Positions 21,147-31,597 of a stretch of DNA of 64,000 nucleotides are shown in pieces. Made by a program: the position numbers and the translations under genes. Where the stretch lies: assembly GCA_001600415.1 (NCBI GenBank), contig BCJX01000003.1, positions 1,800,059 through 1,864,058 on the forward strand, read 5' to 3'. The notes under the pieces are model-generated. The model ran no database searches. It saw only the letters and a program-made list of their open reading frames with translations, and was not told the origin of the DNA. The stretch is from Pascua guehoae. Its lineage: Eukaryota; Basidiomycota; Tremellomycetes; Trichosporonales; Trichosporonaceae. Each line of letters starts with the position of its first letter. Within the stretch, counting starts at the first letter, position 1.

Positions 21147-21686
21147 CTAGAGCTTCGCTCCGTTCTTGACGTTCGGGCCGGTTCGACCAGCTCGCCAAGC
21201 CATCAGGTGCGTACCGGACGCGATCTTCTTCCCGGTGTCCCACTCGGTAATGTGGCAGTGGGCGTTTGCGAGCGTGCCCGACATGCGGTCGACGGTGACG
21301 ACGATGCGGACTTTGGTCCCCATTGGTGCGGGGTTGAAGTAGGTGAGGTCAATGGCGAGGCTGACACCGCCGGACATGGGTGGTCCCCACCATGTCGGGG
21401 TCTGGAGTTGCTCGGTCGCCAGTCCAGTGAGGTTGTCGACAATCCACCCCACGCACGCACCGTGGATCGAGCCGTATCCGTTACACCATTTGGGCCCCAC
21501 AATGCCCTCGTACACGGTCGTCCACCCCTCGACGTTGTCTCGGCCGCCCTTGGCGTTGATCGGTGGGATGGGGTCGATGGTGTACGGCGTGATCGTCTCG
21601 CCGATGCCGCACGTCGAACCGAAGCCTTCCCAGCTGTTGACGGTGCGCTGGAACTCGTCCTTGTCCTTTTGCGTCGCGTACACCAT
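21147..21686 (-). CDS. Hotdog-fold acyl-CoA thioesterase-like protein (PaaI/4HBT superfamily)
   Basis: A single exon encodes 179 residues from ATG at 21686 to TAG at 21147. The central motif GSIHGACVGWIVDNLTGLA (His75-Gly76..Asp84) matches the HGG...D/E signature of hotdog thioesterases of the THEM4/ACOT13/PaaI group, where the Asp or Glu on the long helix is catalytic. It is followed by an AIDLTYFNPAPMGTKVRIVV strand typical of the fold. These enzymes hydrolyse acyl-CoA thioesters. No targeting peptide is evident, so the location is uncertain. The length fits the family. The gene is divergent from the zinc-cluster regulator (start codons 425 bp apart), which leaves room for a shared promoter. 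Confidence 0.8.
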   Translation of the reverse strand: MVYATQKDKDEFQRTVNSWEGFGSTCGIGETITPYTIDPIPPINAKGGRDNVEGWTTVYEGIVGPKWCNGYGSIHGACVGWIVDNLTGLATEQLQTPTWWGPPMSGGVSLAIDLTYFNPAPMGTKVRIVVTVDRMSGTLANAHCHITEWDTGKKIASGTHLMAWRAGRTGPNVKNGAKL

Positions 21687-22111
21687 GGTGTTGTTGTCAA
21701 TAGCAGCTCGGCGTCGTTCACCTGGCCGCTACTTATTACAGAGCTGCCAAAGAACCCTCGGGGTCCCCACCTGGCCCCGGCCACGGCTAGCCGGCGCCGC
21801 CGGAACTCACCGACGGAAATCACCGACAAAATAAAGGTGGGGATGAATTAAATACCTCCATGTGGTATTACGTAGCTCGGAGTAGGCTGTCCCTGAAACT
21901 TAATGCGTCCCCCCAGTAAAAGTTTAACAATCGCCACCCCTCACCATCACAAACACGTTGCTCGCTATCCCGCATCGCAACAAACACCCCCACCCATCCC
22001 ACTCCTGAGCCTACAGCGACACCCACCGACGGCAGAGCCGGCCCCCTCGCATTTTGCGCTTTCGAACGATACCACATTCGCCATATCTCGTCGTCATCGG
22101 ACTTTAGGCCC
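21687..22111. promoter_or_regulatory. Divergent promoter region between thioesterase and zinc-cluster gene
   Basis: These 425 bp separate the start codons of two oppositely transcribed genes and must hold both promoters and 5' leaders. No specific element can be assigned with confidence. Confidence 0.45.
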
Positions 22112-25100
22112 ATGAGCGACAACGCCGGTTCTGGCGATCCGATCCAGGGCCAGGTCCAGCAGGACCACCCCAACAACCCACCACCACCAGACCCCATCAC
22201 CACCCTCCATGAAGCCACCGATCCCACCGATGCTCTTGCGGACACCATTCCAGAGGACGACGATGCAGCTGCCGATGCCGCACTCACTGCCGCGCTCGCC
22301 TCGGCTGCTGCTGCCGTTCCTGATGCAAGTCCGGATCCCGGCGCGGTGATTGCGGATGACGTCCCTGTCGGCGATGATCTGAGGGCCGCCATCGAGGGAG
22401 CCACCAGTGCGCCCGACGATGCCCCTGACATGATCGATGATGCAGATGAGGCAGCACTCACTGCTGCGCTTGACGCGGCCGCGGCTATCATGCCCCACGC
22501 GAGCCCCGATAACGCCGAGGACACCACAGCCGGCCATAGTGGCGAGGACGTAACAGACGGGCCGACAGACGCGTCTGACGTTTCCCCTAATATGGACGAC
22601 ACTGCAGCCGAAGCCGAAGCAACTGCTGTTGAACCCACAGAAGCAACAGAAGCAGCAGCAGCAGAAGCAGCAGCAGCAGAAGCGGCAGCAGCAGAAGCAG
22701 CAGCAGTAGAAGCAGCAGAAAACGATGCAGCTGCTATCATCGCTGCCGCCACCAAAGCAATCATCGACGACACGGATGGAGCCGCAGCTGAAGCCACCGC
22801 CGACGATACAGTTGCGACCGCTGTTGAATCCGCCGCAGACGACACAGCTGCAGACGGTGAAGCGGCTGCCGCTGCCGATGCGGTCGCTTCTCTGGAAGAA
22901 GCGGCTGTTGCTGCTTCTGGTCTCGACGACGTGGACATGGACTCGGGCTTGTCTGGCCTTGCTGAGGCACTGGGCAACCTTCCTTCCGAGGAAGAGATGA
23001 ACCAGCTTCACGACCTGGACGATGGCCCTCCCCAGTTTGACCCCGACACACTGGCCAACCTGGCGGCCTTGAGTCGCATCACGGCCGACGAAGAGGAGAC
23101 CGACGCCGCCAACCTCGCCTCCCTTGGTCGTATGCACGACGACCATGACGCGCATGCCAACGCTATGCACCTGGACCATGGAATGGTCGACGATCACGAC
23201 TACTCGAGTCTTATTATCCCACCTCCGCCAACACTCACGCGTGACCAGGTGCAGGAGCTGGTCGACAATCTGCGAGCCGTGCGCGATGAGGAAGATGAAG
23301 GCGAGCTTGACACGTCGGCAAACGAGCAAGACGAATTGGAGGAGGCGCTCACAGATGCCCACACCCCGGCACAGTACACCGACTCTGTGGATGACGGAAG
23401 CCAGCGCGGAGACGGAGACTATGAGGGACCAAAGATGTTCCAGACGGGAAAGAAGAAGCGGAAGAGGAATAGGACGGTTTTGTGAGTGGCGAGCAGGTGG
23501 CTTGCATGTGCGTGGAGCTGACGGGTTTCTAGGAGCTGTACCGAATGTCATCGCAGGGTGAGTTTCTTACACATACTGAAGGGCGTTCACTGACAACATC
23601 GCAGAAGCGTGAGTGTACTATTGGAGACGGCAGAGAAGGTTGCTTACCACCAACGTTCCCTTTACAGAACATGTGAGTTGCCGTTTACTCCAACGAAGTG
23701 TGAAGCTAACCCACCCAGTGTGATCGTAACATTCCGTGCAGTCGATGGTGAGTAGCGACGCTGTCAATGCCGCTGACAGCCTAGTATCAAACGTGGTGTG
23801 CCGAGCATGTGCCGTATGGAAACGCCTACCGTCCCACAACGAAAACGCAAAAAGTAGGCATTGTCCGTACTGCCTTTACTGACTGCTTAGGATGACCGAT
23901 GACAGCCCTATCAACCGAGAACTGGGCCTTCGGGTCAAGGCGCTAAAATCACTCATCCGTTCGGGTTCCAACTTGGACGATGCCCAAGCAGACGATGCGG
24001 CGAGAGAAACGATTCTCCAAGCTCAACGAGCCGCAAATAGTGGCCAGCCCGAGGCCGTCAACGCCTTGGCCCAGCTCTCGCAGAATGCCCTGGGCATTCC
24101 CGAAATGAGCCAGGACGCCCAGAGTAGCCTGCTTCTCGACGTGCTGCAGCAGCTCTCGGCTGCCAGCATGGGGCGCCCGTCGCCATACACCAATGGCAAT
24201 GACCAAGCGAGCATGCTCGAGCTGCGGGAGACGTGGTCGTCAGTGGCTGCAGCACAGCAGGATAGGTGAGTTACATCGTGTCTGGGCTGGAACTGACAGT
24301 ACAGCGCTGTTCAGATCGCTACCGCATTTGCAGCTGACGTAGAGGAGTCAAAGATCAATGTCGCGCTGGCGGGTGTGCGCGACGACAATGGCAAGATTTT
24401 CCTGCCACCGACTGTGCGATACGCCGAGAAGAAGCTGAGGGAAGAGTCCCTGCTGGCACACGAGACCTTGCCAGTCGAGGGATTTGCCTCGTTCCTCGAG
24501 TCGGGTACCCGCTTTGCGTACGGCGAGGATAGCGCGTCATTCAAGAACAAACGCATCGCCGCCATCCAGACAATGTCGATCACCGGTGGCCTGCATATGG
24601 CGTCCACCTTCCTCTCGCGCTTCCCCGTCACTGCCACCCAACGATCAGTCTTCATGCCCATCCCAACGAGTGCAGAGGACACTGCCGCACTCCGCGATGG
24701 TGGCCTCGACGTCAAGCATTATCGCTTCCTTGACCAGAAGAGCGGAGGAGTCGACTGGGACGGCATGCGTGAGGACCTGCAAATGGCTGCCCCCCAGTCT
24801 GTGGTCCTCCTGCACATTAGCGGGTCTGTGCCAACGGGCGCCGAGCTCGCGGCGCACCAATGGCGTCTTCTTACCACTCTCTTGCAAGAACGGCATCTCA
24901 TTCCTTTGATCGTCATGGCGTTCCAGGGGCTGTCCAGCGGTGACCCCAATCGTGATGCTCAACCGCTGCGATTTATGGTTCACGAGGGTCTTCCCGTGGT
25001 GCTCGTCCAGGGCTTTGATGCTGTGGGTCCGGAATCTCCTTGAAAGAGCAGAGCTGACCCTACAGATGATGGGCCTATACGCCGATAGTCCATCTATCCT

Positions 25101-25914
25101 CTCGGTCGCGACGCAAAGCTCGGATGACCGTGATCGTATCGATTCGCAGCTGCGCAGCATTGCACGGTCAATGTACTATCACCCGCCTGCTTGGGGTGCT
25201 CATCTTGCACACACTGTCCTGTCTGATTCGAAGCTGTTCCCGGCATGGTGGGTTTCGTTTTCACCGGCAGCTCTAACCCAGCAGGCTTGCAGAGATCCGC
25301 GCTATTTCCGACCGTCTGCGCACGGTTCGAGAAAAGCTCTTCGACTTGCTCGCAAACAAGCTCAAGACACCCGGTTCTTGGACGCACATCAAACGAGCTG
25401 CTGGGATGTACTGGTATGTTAAGCCTTTCGTCCGGATCTGACAGGCAGCACGCTCCTTCTGCCCACTTCCCAAATCAACGACCTCACCACCAAGCGACAT
25501 ATCCACCTGCTGCCGGAAGGCTGCATTTCGCTCGGCTGTCTAAACGTTGCCAAGATTGACGCACTCGCGCGCGCCGTCGACTATGTGGTGCGCGAGGGCA
25601 TCCGCGAGGCCGAGGAACAGGCCGCCCAGCAGCTGGCCATGGAGCTTGCTTTCCAGGCCGCCAAGGAGCAGCAGGAACGCGAAGAGGCCGAGGCACAGGC
25701 CGCCGCAGTGGCAGCCGCCGCGGCCGCTGCACAGGCAGAGGACACGCTCCTCATGGAGGAGTCGATCGCGAGCGCACTCGAGGCCCAGCGCGCCGCCGAG
25801 GAGGAGGAGCGGCGCCAGAACGACGAGCAGCGCCTCCTCGAGGAGCAAGTGCGCAAGGCGGCCGAGCGCGCAGAGATTGCTCGGCAGGCAGAGCTTATTC
25901 TGGCTACTATTTGA
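22112..25914 (+). CDS. Zn(II)2Cys6 finger fused to an aspartate-aminotransferase-like (inactivated) domain
   Basis: Eleven exons: 22112-23481, 23533-23557, 23605-23608, 23668-23672, 23719-23747, 23785-23853, 23891-24265, 24305-25022, 25066-25247, 25285-25413 and 25449-25914. They total 3372 nt, one frame of 1123 residues. Residues 1-450 are acidic and Ala-rich. Residues 459-487 form a full zinc cluster, C-X2-C-X6-C-X5-C-X2-C-X8-C (Cys459, 462, 469, 475, 478, 487), followed by RKRKK and a probable coiled coil (NRELGLRVKALKSLI). Residues of about 626-1020 align with aspartate aminotransferase: RDDNGKIFLPPTVRYAEKKL, the MGLY segment, RSMYYHPPAWGAHL and the AGMY region. Key residues are changed. 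The PLP-lysine position is Ala865, the HNPTG Asn is Val801, the Asp pairing with PLP N1 is Val829, and the substrate Arg of GRIS is Cys994. A charged Ala/Glu coiled coil ends the protein. It is probably a nuclear regulator, not an enzyme. The alternative is two genes split at the 23854-23890 intron, the second starting at ATG 23892. Confidence 0.75.
22639..22720 (+). repeat. GCA/GAA trinucleotide repeat inside the coding region
   Basis: Repeated GAAGCAGCAGCA blocks encode an Ala/Glu-rich run in the N-terminal part of the zinc-cluster protein. Such tracts vary in length between strains. Confidence 0.75.
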
Positions 25915-27326
25915 TCGCGGATGTAATTCGGCAGAAGCAGGCCCGGGCACGTGCTGTAGATGTGTCGCGGGGTGCCCATGGGATGGAAGGTGCTCATTAT
26001 TGTAGATGTTTGTTCATGATTGTACAATGTTGTCATTTACGTGCGACGGGCACGGGTATCTATGGATGTGATATAATGCGCACCATAAGAGGGGAAGAAA
26101 GAACATGTGCCTGTCGATGAGCTGGGAATGGCTGTTGGAGCATGAAAGCGGTGCAGGCACCCCGTTGAATAATGCAGAACGCCGTACAAAACAACGAGCC
26201 TATTCGTAGCGTGCCCTCTTCGTGACGAGCATAATTATTTCAAGGTGCAGTGCTGATCAGTATGGCGGCATCGAGCGCAGACAGTTGGACTAGCACTTCT
26301 GATTCGACCTCTTCCCGCCACGTCACCCTTCTTGGGCCCCATGGGCAGATCGTGTCACTCCCTGACCAGGTTGCCCGGGCGTGGAATGTGTCTTTGAACC
26401 TGGCACAAAGACGCTGAAGGCGAATTCATCTCTGATATCAGAGTGGTGTTGTGGCAACGCCTGGGGACGTGGAGCCAATCCCGCCTGGCCGTACGGCGTC
26501 TGACAACGTGGAGGAGGGTGGGTGTTTGTGTGGAAGGCATGGCGCTGGGAACACGCTGAGCCTGGCAGTCGCGGTGCGGAGACGTGGGATCGAAGGCAGA
26601 CGATGACGAGGGAGTAACGGGAAAGGAGGAATGGCGACAAGGATGACAGGGCGAGAATGGCGGCGAGGATAATGAAAAGAAAACGGTGACGAGTATGATC
26701 GGAGATTGGTGACGAGTATGACAAAGCGAAAAGAGCGGTGGGAGTGCGAGGGTGGCAACAGCGGGAGACAAAGCCTGCACCCACATCCCGTGCTAGGCAG
26801 CAACCAAAGAAAAAGCAACGACATGCAGACTCTCTGCGGCGTTGTTGATATGGGTACGGGAAAGCAAGCGAGGAACGCGCCCGTGAAGAACGTGCCGTGG
26901 TGGTGGCATGGAAAGCATATTGATGAAGAGTAAATGGAGAGGTGGCGAGCGAGAATCAAGTGACCTGCAGCCCCTTTGGGGTATCGTCTAGAGACATTCA
27001 CGCGGCACCAAGCAAGGCAAGGCAACGAGGCCACTATCCTCGAGCAGGGGAGGCAATACTCCACAGTTGACAGCCGCCAACAATGCCCACAGCCTCCTGG
27101 TGTCGCCTGGAGGCCGGGAGCACTTTAAAAAGGACCGACCGGCATTCTAGCAACAAGCGCAGTGACACGTCTCTTTGGCTGTGTGGTTAGCGCGCCTGCG
27201 GGTGTAGACAAGAGGTCAAAGTCGTCGGCTTTAGGCTCTGCTGCTCCTCCTTGCCTCCCTTTCCCAGGGGAGGTTTGAGGGGGTCCAGCCGTCCCCATCG
27301 CCGATAGCCGTGAGGCTTTCCCGGGT

Positions 27327-27351
27327 TCGAACCCCGGCGTCCGTAGCTTTT
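27327..27351 (+). other. tRNA 3'-half-like sequence with B box and T5 run
   Basis: CCGGGTTCGAACCCCGG forms a perfect T arm (5-bp stem, loop TTCGAAC) and is followed by CGTCCGTAGC and a T5 run, as at the 3' end of a tRNA gene with its Pol III terminator. No 5' half able to pair as acceptor stem (ACGGACG) is visible within about 200 bp upstream. It is therefore called a fragment or relic, not a tRNA gene. Confidence 0.35.
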
Positions 27352-28163
27352 TGGGTCTTGCTGGGCTCTTTTTCTCGGGACTGGAGACTGGGGGAGGTCA
27401 CGAGAGGCGAGGAGAGGGGGAGGGGGGAACGGGGGGGAGGTTTCGAGGGCCTGGGGGCAGTGGGTGGGACCAGAATCGAGGGTGGCTCGCCGTGTGTGGC
27501 CGGTGGCGTCGGGGTCGCCAGAGTCGGGGTGTGGGTGTGGGTGCGTGCCGGTGCCGCTGTGGTGTGGTGGTGTGCGCGGCGTGCCCGACCCGATCCGGTG
27601 ACTATGGGGCAGGGGTGGGAGCACCGACAGGCACCAGAATGGGGGCGGGTGCGCACGCCGTCGCGGTGGTGGTGTGCGGCACGTCGTGCCTTGCAAAAGC
27701 TTTGTGTCCTGTCGGGTGTCCTTTGGGGAAGACTGGTTCCTGTTGTTTGTTTTTTAGCGGACGATCGGGCTCGGTACGGCGACGAAACGGGGAGAAACGG
27801 GGTTTAGGATGGCAAGTTGGTGATTTAAAAATTCCCAGAGCCTCGGTCGTGAGCCAGGGTGATGGGGGCGGCAGCAGCTTTTCCTACTCACCCAGCTGGT
27901 CATTCACGGCGGCCCGGCGCTCTGTAACATTATCCTAGGACTGTCTAATGCCGGGTAATCCATATGTTTGACACCGTTCACGACGTCCTATCCGATACCA
28001 ACCCAGTGTCTCATATTGGGGAATGTCACTGCTGCTTGTCTCGAAGGTTGTGTCCGAGCGACAAGGCAGGTGCGTGTGCCACGCAGGGCATGACTGTGGC
28101 GATGTGGCACTCGACAACACACGATCAACTACACAGGCACACCACCGGCGGCCTGTGCGTTAT

Positions 28164-28218
28164 CCCGACCCTGGTAAACCCGACCCTGGTAACCCCGACC
28201 CCTGGTAACCCCGACCCG
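28164..28218. repeat. 15-bp minisatellite, about 3.5 copies
   Basis: Units CCCGACCCTGGTAAA, CCCGACCCTGGTAAC and CCCGACCCCTGGTAAC are followed by a partial CCCGACCCG. It is intergenic. Confidence 0.75.
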
Positions 28219-29952
28219 AATGTCTGGTTGCCACCCCCGACGCACACCCTCGGTACTTGAGCGCGTTATTACGGCCCAGAAAATGCCAGGCCCGCCCACT
28301 GCCCAGACATTGCTCCCACTCGACAACTCAAGCGACAAGTCATGTCTGACTGTGCTACAAAACAGGACCGAACAAGGGGCGGGGAGAATCTCGGCCCGCC
28401 GAGCTCTCTCAAACGTCATCCGATGACCTGGCTCACCCCACATTCCTCCGATACCTGCCGCCCGGGCCCCCGCTCGAGCCCCCCCTCGTGCCTCACCATG
28501 CCACAGATTTGTACAACGGCCCACAATACAAATATGACTGTACTGCCCGATGGGACAAATTTGGGATGTTGTAAACCTTGCATGCCCACGTTGTCTCGGT
28601 GCAGCGGAAGACACTTTGCAGGCGATAACACGTTCGGGTTCAGACGTGTGCAATATGTACAGTAGGTGGTTCTGAGCCGTCCGAGCGGTTCCTTGGAACG
28701 GGACACGCATTTATCGTCGGCGTATTTCTGACGAGGACGCGTCATTATAATCTCCGCTGACGTAGTCCTGCAGCGACTGAACACAACCGTGAGCTATATA
28801 TCCCCGCTCTCTGCATTGCGCGACTCGAGCGCGACTGATTTTTCAAATTTCTTGCAACCGAACCGCAGCGGCTAAAACACGATGCGAGCAAGACAGTCGC
28901 GGGCACGGTCCTGGCATGAGGTAAACCTGGCCATAATTACATTCCCTATTGCCCTGCTGAGAGTCGAGCAGATATCAGGTTTTGGATAGGGGGGTCTACC
29001 TTTGTTATTCACATGCCTCGGTAAATCGGTTTTGTCGGTGACTTGCTGGGGTGTGGAAGGGTGTCACGCAAGGAATGCCAGACGCTTGGACGCTTTGGAG
29101 ATTGACGAATAAACGAGGAATACCTGTTTCTCTGGGTGACATTCCTCATTCAAGTCGGCTGGTAAAGTGGTTTATTAAGCGGGCAAGAGACGGATTTGAT
29201 GGCCGCTCCCCCTCATTGACGACATCGTCACGTTGTCTCTTTTGGAATCTGAATACCCACCAGGATGGGGTGCAGATTACTCTTCTGGAAACGAGAGCCC
29301 AACCACAGTGGTCCGTTTTAGGTAGGCAAACTGCGATACGACGAATGCTTCTATCTGATTTCCAACATGGAACTACACGTTGTCATGCGAGCGTGCGCAT
29401 CATGACCCTTTTGTCGACTTCCCCCTGCTCGTCCGTCCACCCAGAAGTTCCTCATCAACGACTCTTCATCCAAAGTCGAGATAAAGATGTCTTGGAGCTG
29501 AGCGCATGCGAGGAGAACGTGTCGTAGGGGTCTGTAATCGGGCGCGGGTTGGCATAGCAGGGCGGTCGGTCGAAATGTTCTAGTCGCCGACTGTGTTGAC
29601 CCCAGCTATTTGGTGTCGTGAGCAAAGTCATTAAAACAGAAACCCTTATGGAGGGAAAGGAGCGAGCGCAGCCGTAATAGCTGCTGGAATGGGTTGTCGT
29701 CGTCGGTAAAAGCGTCCACAACGAACGGCGACGTTTAGATAGGCGTCGGAAGAATACAAGACCGAAATCAACAACTCTTTAGCAATTTATGACTACACAA
29801 TACATATATACCCCTCGGGGCCCAACCCAGGAGACTATGAAGCACTGAAGTATGATATTGTTTCCGTGGTGCAGACCAAGTCTGGTGTCACCATGCTCTT
29901 ACTCATCAAGAACAGCTTACAGCCCTCAGTCCACAGCTCTCACTCGGCACCT

Positions 29953-30090
29953 CCATCACACCTCGGACATAAAGGTCCCTCCGTGGCACAAAAGCGACAC
30001 TGAATAACCAGATTGTACAGGCATATCAGCAGCATGAACGGCCGCATGCCTCGGCATCACTGTGGCTTTCCGCGGACCTTTATGTGATGG
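29953..30090. repeat. Imperfect inverted repeat, possible small foldback element
   Basis: ACATAAAGGTCC (29967-29978) is the exact reverse complement of GGACCTTTATGT (30074-30085). Outside these, CCATCACA (29953-29960) matches TGTGATGG (30083-30090), with a 9-bp insertion in the left arm. The spacer is about 95 bp with no coding content. Confidence 0.5.
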
Positions 30091-30485
30091 TTGTAAGAGG
30101 GTGGATCCAACCGGCCTCGCGTCGTCTATGCTCTTATCATTAACTGTGGGTCCCCTCCTCGCCCGCTAACCCCCACCCTCCGGCCAATCCCCAGTTTCGG
30201 AACGAACAAACTTGACCCCGACATGTCGTCGTCATAGCTTCTGCTGTCCTATTGTGACCAGTACACGCGTGTCTCACGGAGGCCGACTCAACTTCCCTTG
30301 GCTGTGCTATCTATTGGAATTGTACCCGTCTTACAGTCCAGTCATAATTTGTCCCAGGTGCATATCACCAGTCGTGTCATGCAGACAGTGCAGAAGGAGA
30401 GCAAGAACATGCATAGAGACAGGCAGAGAAACAACGATCAACTGTTGTCGGCCGCCACACTGCCTGCAAGTCCCGTTACGTAATC

Positions 30486-30580
30486 CTCTCGATAGCTCAG
30501 TTGGTAGAGCGTCGGACTGTAATTGGCTAACAATCTACTTCATAATCCGCAGGTCCTGTGTTCGACTCACAGTCGAGAGA
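30486..30580 (+). tRNA. tRNA-Tyr (anticodon GTA), copy 1, 22-nt intron
   Basis: The acceptor stem CTCTCGA (30486-30492) pairs perfectly with TCGAGAG (30573-30579), with discriminator A30580. The D arm is GCTC..GAGC and the A box is canonical. Anticodon GTA is at 30519-30521 and the intron at 30523-30544, after position 37. The T arm is CTGTG-TTCGACT-CACAG. Mature length is 73 nt. A T5 run at 30589-30593 is the likely terminator. The anticodon stem has one unpaired outer position. Confidence 0.9.
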
Positions 30581-30726
30581 GTGATTCCTTTTTACTGTCT
30601 GCCGTTCACTCGAGCGAGGACAGAGGGGGGAGAGACGACGAGAGAGATGGTGAGGACTGAGGATGGAGCAAGAGTAGGTTACTCCCTCACCCTGTGCACA
30701 TTGTCACGTGACTGCGATTGTGCATC

Positions 30727-30819
30727 CTCTCGATAGCTCAGTTGGTAGAGCGTCGGACTGTAATTGGTTAACTAGCTACTTTGATCCGCAGGTCCTGTGT
30801 TCGACTCACAGTCGAGAGA
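30727..30819 (+). tRNA. tRNA-Tyr (anticodon GTA), copy 2, 20-nt intron
   Basis: The exons are identical to those of the copy at 30486-30580, but the intron (30764-30783) differs in sequence and is 2 nt shorter. Anticodon GTA is at 30760-30762. Acceptor CTCTCGA (30727-30733) pairs with TCGAGAG (30812-30818), and a T5 run lies at 30828-30832. The two genes lie 146 bp apart in the same orientation with unrelated flanks, so each probably has its own transcription unit. Confidence 0.9.
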
Positions 30820-31597
30820 ATGATTCATTTTTGGGCTTGGTGGAGCTGGATGTTCCGGTATGTTTGGATTCTGAGGTATTCAAAACTCATTCAGTTGAGT
30901 CTAATACAAGTACAGTAGTACACATAATGATTTGGTGCGAGAAAACGGTCCGGCAAGCAGGGTGTTATTTTGGGACAACGGGAGGTGGCGTCCAGGGCAC
31001 AAGTCGGGGGAGGACAGCCGCGCAGTGGGCCTCGACGGGCGTGGGCGGGCAAACGAAAGCTGTGACAGACAAATGGTGGCAGATCCAGGACTGTAGTGTC
31101 TTACCTACAATAGTGTCACGTATCGTCTGCATCCTGTTGTTGCGCATGTCCCGACTTGCAACCGAGGTGATGCCGATACTGCACGAACAGCGAAGTGCGC
31201 CGCTCTTTGCAGTCTGTCAACAAGACTCGGTCGTCGAATGGGTGGAATGACGCCCAAGGCCCAGCAGGCAGAGTATTCTATTAACGGAATCAATGTGGAT
31301 TTAGGATTAACCAAGAGATTGGCACGGGTCCCTGGACCGGAGGGGGTCGCGTCGATCGCGTGTTTGGACACCTCGATGGACGAGACGGGACAAGGCACCC
31401 CAGCGATGGACAAGGACTATGTATAGGTCACGTTTTGCATCTTGTTTCTCAACTCATTACCCATCACCTCAAACCTCACCTCTTTGACTCTCTCAGTCGT
31501 CGGCCTCGCCGGCCTTCCTTTCTCCTCCTACCCCTCAAACTCCCTTTCCCTTCTTTCGATTCGGCCCACGATCCCATCGGATACTTCTTGATTCACG
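30820..31597. other. Intergenic stretch upstream of the GH18 gene
   Basis: No gene is supported. The last roughly 120 bp before 31598 are pyrimidine-rich, as is common in basidiomycete core promoters and 5' leaders. Confidence 0.5.

Larger units (their letters stand above)
25915..30485. other. Gene-poor 4.6-kb stretch
   Basis: No splice-supported coding region was found. Longer open frames (for example minus strand near 26438-27064, plus strand near 27310-27938) are rich in Pro, Arg, Ser or Gly and look compositional. The stretch contains a tRNA 3'-half-like sequence (27327-27351), a 15-bp minisatellite (28164-28218) and an imperfect inverted repeat (29953-30090). Confidence 0.5.

Noticed and set aside
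21868..23551. Long minus-strand open frames (369 and 485 codons) opposite the zinc-cluster gene
   Set aside because: They are antisense shadows of the repetitive Ala/Asp/Glu-rich coding strand. Their Ser/Ala- and Cys/Gly-rich translations have no domain and no splice signals.
26323..27064. Minus-strand frames rich in Ser, Pro and His (up to 208 codons)
   Set aside because: No conserved motif, overlapping frames of equal quality, and no introns or start context. The underlying DNA is an imperfect GAC/GAG repeat.
27187..27938. Gly- or Pro-rich frames of 140-195 codons on both strands
   Set aside because: GC-rich low-complexity DNA opens several frames at once. No domain or splice support.
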